The notes under the pieces are model-generated. The model had not been told where the DNA came from, searched no databases, and saw only the letters and a program-made list of their open reading frames with translations. Position numbers and translations under genes: made by a program. From contig SLQH01000449.1 in assembly GCA_007131555.1 (NCBI GenBank), positions 1 through 12,117 on the forward strand: 12,117 nt of DNA, given 5' to 3'. The stretch's first letter is position 1. Each line of letters opens with the position of its first letter. Source of the DNA: Planctomycetota bacterium (GTDB lineage Bacteria > Planctomycetota > UBA11346). Of the stretch, positions 6,866 to 12,117 are shown in pieces.

Positions 6866-8581
6866 CTATGGCACGATGTCAGCGAACCAGCGGGCCAGGC
6901 GACGGCCGGTGTGTTCGACCAGGAAACCGGCGTTGAGGCCGTCGTAGTCCGCCGCCACGCTCTGCCAGGGGACCAGACGCAGGGTGATGGTCTGGTCCTG
7001 GCGCAGCCTAGCGGTCGGCAGGATGCGCCCCTGGCGTTTGGCGAAGAAGCGGATGATGCCATGGTCCGGTTCCAGGGCCAGCCCGGAAGGATCGCGCAGG
7101 TCGGTGACATAGGCCAGCATCAGGTAGTCGGCGTAGGGGGCTCCGGGATCGGGCGGGTCGCTGATCTCGACGATCCGGCCACGGGCGATGGTCTCCCCGG
7201 CGCTGACGTCTGGCTCTGGTTCCGGTTCCAGGCCAGGCTCGACGGTCGGCAGGGCCAGGGGCCGCCAGTCGCCGAAGGACAGTTCGCGGGCGCTGAACTG
7301 CCACACCAGGACCCGGACCTGGGCCAGGCGATCGCGGCCTTGGGCCAGATCCTCGACCAGGGCCCGGCGGGTGGCGATGGCCCCGGCATCGTTGCGGGCC
7401 ACCCGGTCGACCGGACTCTGGAGGTGGTAAGCCAGTTGTTCGGCCAGACCGGCATGTTCGCCCCAGCCCATGGCGGCCAGGCTGTAGATATTGGTGAAAC
7501 TGTCGCCCAGCAGCAGCACCGGGGCCGGGCTGGCCGGTCGCCAGGGCTGGCCGTCGGCATCACGCACCACATCGATCACGGTCGATTCCGGCCCCAGCAG
7601 GGGCTCGCCGTCGCCCTCCTGCAGCATGATGGCGATGTCGCCGCGCTGGGCGATCGGGGTCGGATGACGGCGCCAGACCTGCTGTGGACGCTGATCAAGA
7701 CGACTGGTGGCCAGCACGGTGGCGGCCAGTCCGGCCGAGGCCAGGCGCAGGCCGGCGGGCGACCAGTGGGTATCGGTGCGCAGATAGGCCGGGGTCTGCT
7801 CGGCCACCGCGGCCAGGTCTGCGGCCGGGTCGTAGACGGCGATGCCGGCCTCGGTCAGGGTCGCCAGCCACTGCGCCCAGGAGCTGTTGTGGAGCGGGGC
7901 GGCTGGGGCGGCGCTGGTCAACTGGCGGGTCTGGATGGCCGGTTTGACGCTGACCGGCATCAGCACCAGGGTGATGTCACGCTCGGCGAGCTGGCGATGC
8001 AGGTCGAGGATGCCGACCAGCGGATCTGGTTCGAGATCCGGGTCGTCCCCACGCCGCCGGGCCCGCAGATGGCGGGGGTCCAGGAATCCGGCCCCGGTCA
8101 GGTGGTCGACGTCGGGCAGGTAGAACAGCCAGCCGTCGCGACCCAGACAGGCCTTCTCATTGCCCTGACCCAGGCGCAGCAGTAGGCTCTGGACCGGATC
8201 GCGGCTGAGGGCGGCGAGCCAGAAGTGGTCATCCAGCCGGTCGCTGAAGGCGGTGATGCGCCCCATCATGGCCCGGTTGGCGGCCAGCAGACCGGCCCCG
8301 CCGCCCTCGGCCTCACGCCAGGCGCGGGTCATCTCGTCGCCTGTACCCTGCCACTGCTGCCACGGCAGGGCGGCGTCCTGGGGGTCGATCAGCCCCAGGC
8401 GGGGAGCCAGCAGCTGGATCAGCCCCCCGCCGCCACAGACGGCCAGGAACACCAGGCTCATGACCCAGGCCGCCGGTCGCGAGATGGTGGTGTGGCCGAT
8501 CTCGGCCCGGGCCTGGTCCTCACGGGAGACCGAGGCGGCCGGGCGGGCATCAGGATTGGTGGAGGGAGGGGTGGATGTCAT
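6866..8581 (-). CDS. Membrane-anchored AlgJ/AlgX-like SGNH O-acetyltransferase with C-terminal extension
   Basis: The product is 571 residues. A cytoplasmic tail of about 35 residues is followed by one membrane segment (about 37-59), and the rest would face the periplasm. The SGNH core of AlgJ/AlgX type is complete: 'GRDGWLFYLPDVDHLTGAGF' (about 147-166), Asp270 and His272 in 'RTDTHWSPAG', and Ser361 in 'LLLGDSFTNIYS'. These residues match the known Asp-His-Ser triad of AlgX. After an acidic Pro/Glu linker (about 446-459), residues 460-571 form an additional, apparently beta-rich domain, which I do not recognise; it may be a glycan-binding or OB-like module. The ATG starts 1 base after the AlgI-like stop codon with no clear SD site, so translation probably depends on coupling to the upstream gene. 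It is likely the main partner of the MBOAT protein. Confidence 0.85.
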   Translation of the reverse strand: MTSTPPSTNPDARPAASVSREDQARAEIGHTTISRPAAWVMSLVFLAVCGGGGLIQLLAPRLGLIDPQDAALPWQQWQGTGDEMTRAWREAEGGGAGLLAANRAMMGRITAFSDRLDDHFWLAALSRDPVQSLLLRLGQGNEKACLGRDGWLFYLPDVDHLTGAGFLDPRHLRARRRGDDPDLEPDPLVGILDLHRQLAERDITLVLMPVSVKPAIQTRQLTSAAPAAPLHNSSWAQWLATLTEAGIAVYDPAADLAAVAEQTPAYLRTDTHWSPAGLRLASAGLAATVLATSRLDQRPQQVWRRHPTPIAQRGDIAIMLQEGDGEPLLGPESTVIDVVRDADGQPWRPASPAPVLLLGDSFTNIYSLAAMGWGEHAGLAEQLAYHLQSPVDRVARNDAGAIATRRALVEDLAQGRDRLAQVRVLVWQFSARELSFGDWRPLALPTVEPGLEPEPEPDVSAGETIARGRIVEISDPPDPGAPYADYLMLAYVTDLRDPSGLALEPDHGIIRFFAKRQGRILPTARLRQDQTITLRLVPWQSVAADYDGLNAGFLVEHTGRRLARWFADIVP

Positions 8582-8582
8582 G

Positions 8583-10052
8583 CTAGAAGATGAAGTAGAT
8601 GAAGGGGTGGAAGGAGGTCGCGGCGAGCATCGTCAGGCTGAGCACCAGCAGGGCCATGATCAGGGCCAGGCGGGGGGCGTTCAGGCGACGGGTGAAGTCC
8701 CAGGTCTGGACCCCGCCCCAGGCGATGATCCCGGCCAGCAGCAGTGACAGCAGGTGATAGGGGCTGTAGATGCGCCCGGCCACCAGGGCGGCATTGGCCC
8801 CGCCGCCGAGGCCGATCATGTCCCCGCAATAGCGCAGGGCCGTGGCCAGATCCTCGGCCCGGAAGAACACCCAGGTGACCAGGACGATGATGAAGGTGAT
8901 GGCGACCCGCAGCGGATGGGGCAGACGGCGGTAGGGGCTGTCCCGACCCTGGAGGCGTTCCAGGGCCAGCATGCCGCCGTGGATCGCACCCCAGATGACG
9001 AAGGTCCAGGCCGCGCCATGCCACAGGCCGCCCAGGAGCATCACCAGCATGAGGTTGACGTAGGTCCGCGATGGCCCCTGTCGGTTGCCGCCCAGGGGCA
9101 CGTACAGGTAGTCGCGCAGCCAGGTCGACAGCGACAGGTGCCAGCGCCGCCAGAACTCGGTGATCGAGGCGGCGTGATAGGGGGAGTCGAAGTTCTTGGC
9201 GAACATGAAGCCCATCATCAGGCCCAGGCCGATGGCCATGTCGCTGTAGGCCGAGAAGTCGAAGTAGATCTGGAAGGCATAGGCCACCACCCCATACCAG
9301 GCCTCGATGGCCCGCAGACTGTCGGCGGCGAAGCAGGTGTCGGCCACCGCCCCGCAGGGATCGGCCAGGAGGATCTTCTTGGCCATGCCCATGGAGAAGA
9401 AGGCGGCCCCACGGGCGAACTTCTCAAGGGTGTGGCTGCGTTCGCGCAGCTGGTCGGCCACCTCCTGGAAGCGGACGATAGGGCCGGCCACCAGCTGGGG
9501 GAACATGCTGATGTAGCAGAAGAAGTCGCCGACATGGCGGATGGCGCGAGCCTGGCCCCGGTACACGTCGATGGAATAGCTCATCGACTGGAAGGTGTAG
9601 AAGCTGATGCCCAGGGGCAGGGTGATGCGCAGGAAGGTGCGATAGGTGGCGGCTTCCAGCCCCAGGCCCTCCATCAGGGCGTTCCAGCTATCGAGGCCGA
9701 AGTTGAAGTACTTGAAGAAGCCCAGCAGGGTGAGGTTGGAGCAGATCGAGACGATCAGGGCCCAGCGCTGATGGCGCTGGCGCGGGCCGTTCGGATCCAG
9801 CAGCGGCACCGGCCCCCGCCAGGTCTCGCGGCGCAGATGTCCGGTCTGCACCAGGCCGGCGCAGTAGTCGATCAGGGTCGACGAGAACATCAGGACCACG
9901 AATAGGGGATTGGTCCAGCCGTAGAACACATAGCTGAGCAGGGTCAGCAGATAGTGCTCGCTGCGCCGTGGGCCCCATAGCCGGGCCGCATGATAGAGGG
10001 CCAGGGCCAGGGGCAGGAACAGGAAGACGAAGACGACCGAGCTGAAGACCAT
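8583..10052 (-). CDS. algI: AlgI-like MBOAT acyltransferase
   Basis: The product is 489 residues and strongly hydrophobic, typical of AlgI/PatA/DltB-like MBOAT proteins that pass acetyl groups across the inner membrane to periplasmic transferases. Family motifs are clear: 'FYTFQSMSYSIDVYRG' (151-166), 'QLVAGPIVRF' (186-195), 'FWRRWHLSLSTWLRDYLYVPLGGNR' split around residues 300-324 with His305, and 'GGLWHGAAWTFVIWG' with His345, the invariant MBOAT histidine. The C-terminal segment ends with 'FHPFIYFIF'. It lies 11 bp after the stop of the Sm/SGNH gene and 1 bp before the next gene, so all belong to one operon. The SD site is weak (AGAAGC). No alginate biosynthesis genes are present, so the acceptor polysaccharide cannot be named. 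The family assignment is secure. Confidence 0.95.
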   Translation of the reverse strand: MVFSSVVFVFLFLPLALALYHAARLWGPRRSEHYLLTLLSYVFYGWTNPLFVVLMFSSTLIDYCAGLVQTGHLRRETWRGPVPLLDPNGPRQRHQRWALIVSICSNLTLLGFFKYFNFGLDSWNALMEGLGLEAATYRTFLRITLPLGISFYTFQSMSYSIDVYRGQARAIRHVGDFFCYISMFPQLVAGPIVRFQEVADQLRERSHTLEKFARGAAFFSMGMAKKILLADPCGAVADTCFAADSLRAIEAWYGVVAYAFQIYFDFSAYSDMAIGLGLMMGFMFAKNFDSPYHAASITEFWRRWHLSLSTWLRDYLYVPLGGNRQGPSRTYVNLMLVMLLGGLWHGAAWTFVIWGAIHGGMLALERLQGRDSPYRRLPHPLRVAITFIIVLVTWVFFRAEDLATALRYCGDMIGLGGGANAALVAGRIYSPYHLLSLLLAGIIAWGGVQTWDFTRRLNAPRLALIMALLVLSLTMLAATSFHPFIYFIF

Positions 10053-10063
10053 GCGGGCGGCTT

Positions 10064-11683
10064 CTAGCGCTGGCCGGCGGCGATTCTGGCCCGCCAGGCC
10101 TCGACCCGGCGCGACACCTTCTCGGCGCCCTCGCGGCTGACGTGGTCGATGTTGACGAAGTCAGAGGGTTCCAGGCCGTTGTTGCCGGCGTTGTTCAGGT
10201 CGTAGAAGAACACCGTGCCAGCGAAGCGTCGTTCGAGGTCACGCAGCTTCTCCATCTGGTCCTGATAGGCGCTGGCCGGCGTCCCGGACTTGTCCTTGAT
10301 ATTGGTGCCGCCGGTGATCGGGTGGAAGGGCTGGGTATAGATCAGCAGTTTGACGCCCCGGTTCTGGAGGGTGGTGGCGATCTCCTCGACGATCCGCCAG
10401 CGGCCGGGATCAAATTCATAACGCTCACGTCCATTGCCGACATTACGGGCCTCGTTGGCGGCGGACCTGATCTGGCGTTCGCTGGCACTGCCCTGGCCGG
10501 TCCAGCCCCAGGGCTGTTGCGACCAGATGGCGCTCAGTTCCGGGCTGGTGAGGATGTTGCTGACCGTCACCCGACCGCCGGGCTCGTCGGCGAAGATCTG
10601 GGCCCCCTTGCCCTGTTCGGCTCGGAAGGCCGACGATGAACGGAACGTGCTGTTCATGCGGCCATGCTCACCCCAGCGGCGGTTGACGAAGCGGGTGTGC
10701 CAGGTCAGGACCACGTATTCCAGGTTGGGGAGGTGGACCAGGTAGTGGTCGATCAGGGTCTTCTGCAAGGGCAGGCCACTGCGTTGCTGGCACAGGTTCA
10801 GGGCCAGGGGGGTGACCAGATTCTCCTCGCCCATGAAGAACTCGGTACGGTTGGCGAACCAGGCCTGACAGTCGCCCAGGGCGACCAGGCGCAGCTGGTC
10901 CTTCAAGCGGAACAGCAGGGGCATCTTGTCGGCGATGTCCACGGCGTAGTCCCAGCGGCCTCCGGCGTCTGGCAGTTGCAGCTCCTGCAGGACATCATGG
11001 AAGCGTGGCCGCCGTCCTTCCAGGGCATTGCTGGTCTCAACCGTCTGCAGAATGGGTTCGACGTCGGGGAAGGGTCGTAGGTGCAGGGTGACCGGCCGTG
11101 GTCCCCGCCGACCCCCGCCCTGGCCGGTGCCCTCGGGGATCACCGGGGTCCGGGTGATCGGTTGGGCCAGGTTGCGCCGGACCAGCCAATGGCTGACATG
11201 GATACGGTCGGCATCCAGGGTGCCGCGTACCACCCGGGTGACCTCCCACTCGTACCAGCCCAGGGCCTCCTGGTAGACCCGGATGGCCTCGGGTGGTGGC
11301 GGCGGCGATTGCCGTCGCAGCAGGGCCTCCACCACCACCGTGGCGTCGAGGCGGTCGGTGGCCAGGGTCATGGACTCGGACTCTTCCGGTTCCTGTTCAG
11401 CGGCTGGTGCTTCCTCGGCGGCGGTCGTGCCCTCAGCCTCGCCAAGGATCGTCTCTATGCCTTTGATCACTAGGCGACGGATGCGCTCACGCGGCATGCC
11501 CATGACCGCTTCGCCGCCTCCGGGCATGGTCACCCGGATGCGGATCTGACGTTCGGTCTGTTCGATCACCTCGCCTTCGATGACAGTGCCATTGTTCAGT
11601 TCAATGACATCGGCGGCTGAGGCATGGGTTGTGCAGAACAGACAGACGGCCAGACAGAACAGGATGCGATGCAACAAGCACAT
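10064..11683 (-). CDS. Secreted protein with Sm-like N-terminus and SGNH-like domain (Ser replaced by Cys)
   Basis: From ATG 11683 the product is 539 residues. This start has GAAGGGA seven bases upstream and begins a clear signal peptide (hydrophobic 6-17, cleavage near ASA-A at 21-24). The longer frame from 11815 would begin at the -10 box of the promoter. Residues about 25-75 ('VIELNNGTVIEGEVIEQ' through 'MPRERIRRLVIKG') resemble the small Sm-like/SH3-like beta domain found in many planctomycete exported proteins. An acidic Ala/Glu linker covers about 82-105. Residues about 140-215 contain 'WYEWEVTRVVRGTL', possibly a beta-rich domain. An SGNH-like domain starts at about 264 with 'LVALGDCQAWFANR', where Cys272 stands at the serine position, and ends with 'NIDHVSREGAEKVS' (His514, Asp513). 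As first gene of the operon it probably works with the MBOAT protein, but its catalytic ability is uncertain. Confidence 0.8.
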   Translation of the reverse strand: MCLLHRILFCLAVCLFCTTHASAADVIELNNGTVIEGEVIEQTERQIRIRVTMPGGGEAVMGMPRERIRRLVIKGIETILGEAEGTTAAEEAPAAEQEPEESESMTLATDRLDATVVVEALLRRQSPPPPPEAIRVYQEALGWYEWEVTRVVRGTLDADRIHVSHWLVRRNLAQPITRTPVIPEGTGQGGGRRGPRPVTLHLRPFPDVEPILQTVETSNALEGRRPRFHDVLQELQLPDAGGRWDYAVDIADKMPLLFRLKDQLRLVALGDCQAWFANRTEFFMGEENLVTPLALNLCQQRSGLPLQKTLIDHYLVHLPNLEYVVLTWHTRFVNRRWGEHGRMNSTFRSSSAFRAEQGKGAQIFADEPGGRVTVSNILTSPELSAIWSQQPWGWTGQGSASERQIRSAANEARNVGNGRERYEFDPGRWRIVEEIATTLQNRGVKLLIYTQPFHPITGGTNIKDKSGTPASAYQDQMEKLRDLERRFAGTVFFYDLNNAGNNGLEPSDFVNIDHVSREGAEKVSRRVEAWRARIAAGQR

Positions 11684-11813
11684 GAGAGATCCCTTCTGTC
11701 GTACAAACGAGACGTCACAGGCATCGTGACAGTACGGATCTTGTCCCGGGCCATGCAGGTCTGGGATCAGACAGGATCGTAGGCCACAAGCCCTGAACAG
11801 AGACTCACAGCAC

Positions 11814-11819
11814 ATTATA
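11814..11819 (-). promoter_or_regulatory. -10 box of the O-acetylation operon promoter
   Basis: The minus strand reads a perfect TATAAT at 11819-11814. The -35 region is poor; the best candidate is TCAACG about 18 bases upstream, which may mean that an activator or another sigma factor is used. Transcription would start near 11807, giving a leader of about 120 bases before the start at 11683. The leader has two short 5-bp hairpins and no recognisable riboswitch. Confidence 0.5.
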
Positions 11820-11960
11820 GTCTTGGTGAGCGCGTGGCGTTGATGAAGGGGGGCATCGGGATTGCGTCATGTATGATACACGGTTCCTGTTGTGGTCGCT
11901 GCGGTGGTCAGCATGAGAGGAACGCGGGAGTGGAGTTGGGCTCTGCCATTGCTCCTAGGA
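11820..11960. other. Intergenic stretch, mostly without recognisable content
   Basis: No gene longer than a few codons and no RNA gene is visible apart from the small frame listed separately. TATGAT at 11872-11877 on the plus strand could be a -10 box, but no -35 lies at normal spacing. Confidence 0.4.
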
Positions 11961-11975
11961 GTCTGTAAGGGATAG
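11913..11975 (+). pseudogene. Possible 5' remnant of a secreted-protein gene, ending in the inverted repeat
   Basis: ATG 11913 opens 20 codons: a short polar/charged start, then the hydrophobic run 'WALPLLLGVC', like the front of a signal peptide. The frame stops at TAG 11973-11975, which belongs to the outer arm of the large inverted repeat. The SD candidate (GGTGG) is weak. This could be the start of a gene cut by insertion of the repeat, or a chance frame. I favour neither strongly. Confidence 0.25.
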
Positions 11976-12117
11976 CGACCGAGCATGGCGCAGTGCATTT
12001 TCGAGTTCCGATTTCGTCGAAAACCGCAGTCATAGCCGTAGCTATGGTGAGGATTTTCGGCGGAATCGGGGCCGAAAAGGCCAAGCCAGGCGACGTGTCA
12101 GTCTATTCCTTACAGGC
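11961..12117 (+). repeat. Large imperfect inverted repeat (MITE-like or structured-RNA element), touching the right edge
   Basis: The ends pair: CTGTAAGGGATAG at 11963-11975 with CTATTCCTTACAG at 12103-12115, 12 of 13 Watson-Crick plus one G-T. Pairing continues outward to 11961/12117, the last base of the window, so the element may be longer. A second long stem joins 11998-12023 with 12054-12078. A 6-bp tip joins CATAGC (12031-12036) and GCTATG (12041-12046) around CGTA. The parts at 11976-11994 and 12082-12102 pair poorly. No transposase and no convincing coding frame lies inside. It could be a small non-autonomous mobile element or a transcribed structured RNA. Confidence 0.7.

Noticed and set aside
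6911..9905. Long plus-strand open frames (for example 6911-8185 and 8754-9905)
   Set aside because: They lie antisense to well-supported acetylation genes; their Gly/Ala/Gln/Arg-rich composition is that expected of the reverse frame of GC-rich coding DNA.
11714..11730. Hairpin GTCAC/GTGAC in the leader of the acetylation operon
   Set aside because: Only five base pairs with a seven-base loop; not convincing as a regulator or operator.
11684..11815. 44-residue N-terminal extension of the Sm/SGNH protein from ATG 11815
   Set aside because: That ATG overlaps the TATAAT box, has no ribosome-binding site, and the signal peptide begins at 11683 behind a good one.
1..12117. CRISPR array, tRNA, rRNA, integrase or transposase
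   Set aside because: No regularly spaced direct repeats, no tRNA-like cloverleaf and no recombinase-like protein were seen on either strand.

Overview
The window looks like a chromosomal segment of a GC-rich bacterium, most likely a planctomycete or a close relative. The grounds are a short ECF-type sigma factor whose gene overlaps one for an FHA/Ser-Thr-kinase protein, and an AlgI-type O-acetylation cluster in which one secreted protein begins with a small 'NGTVIEGEV'-type beta domain. This placement is inference from gene content; the window holds no rRNA or other phylogenetic marker.

Layout. (1) Minus strand, 1836 down to the left edge: an ECF sigma factor, overlapping by 4 bp (ATGA) a second gene cut by the window edge. 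The second gene encodes an anti-sigma/FecR-like N-terminal helical segment, two FHA domains and the N-lobe of a protein kinase. (2) Diverging from it on the plus strand (1959-4166) is a 735-residue polytopic membrane protein that I cannot assign to a family. (3) Plus strand 4342-4671: a short hibernation-promoting factor (HPF/RaiA) with a good sigma-70-like promoter, a strong Shine-Dalgarno (SD) site and a near-perfect palindromic terminator, so it looks like a single-gene transcript. (4) Plus strand 4784-5803: an exported protein of unknown function with a signal peptide and a C-terminal membrane anchor. (5) Minus strand, 11683 down to 5811: a tight four-gene operon. In transcription order it encodes a secreted Sm-like/SGNH-like fusion protein, an AlgI-like MBOAT acyltransferase, a membrane-anchored AlgJ/AlgX-like SGNH protein with an extra C-terminal domain, and a second, smaller exported AlgJ/AlgX-like protein. 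(6) The right end (11820-12117) has no long gene. It holds a possible 20-codon fragment of a secreted protein and, at the edge, an imperfect inverted repeat of at least 157 bp.

How the parts may work together. In the operon, the MBOAT protein would move acetyl groups across the inner membrane and the SGNH proteins would place them on an extracytoplasmic glycan; no polymerase or glycosyltransferase gene is in view, so the polymer is unknown. The sigma-factor pair could form a phosphorylation-linked signalling unit in which the kinase protein also holds the sigma factor through its N-terminal segment.

The observations most worth a second look are the domain fusion next to the sigma factor, the Cys in place of the SGNH serine in the first operon protein, and the large hairpin element at the right edge. 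Every non-Watson-Crick position in the hairpin's paired helices that I checked is G-U on the plus strand.
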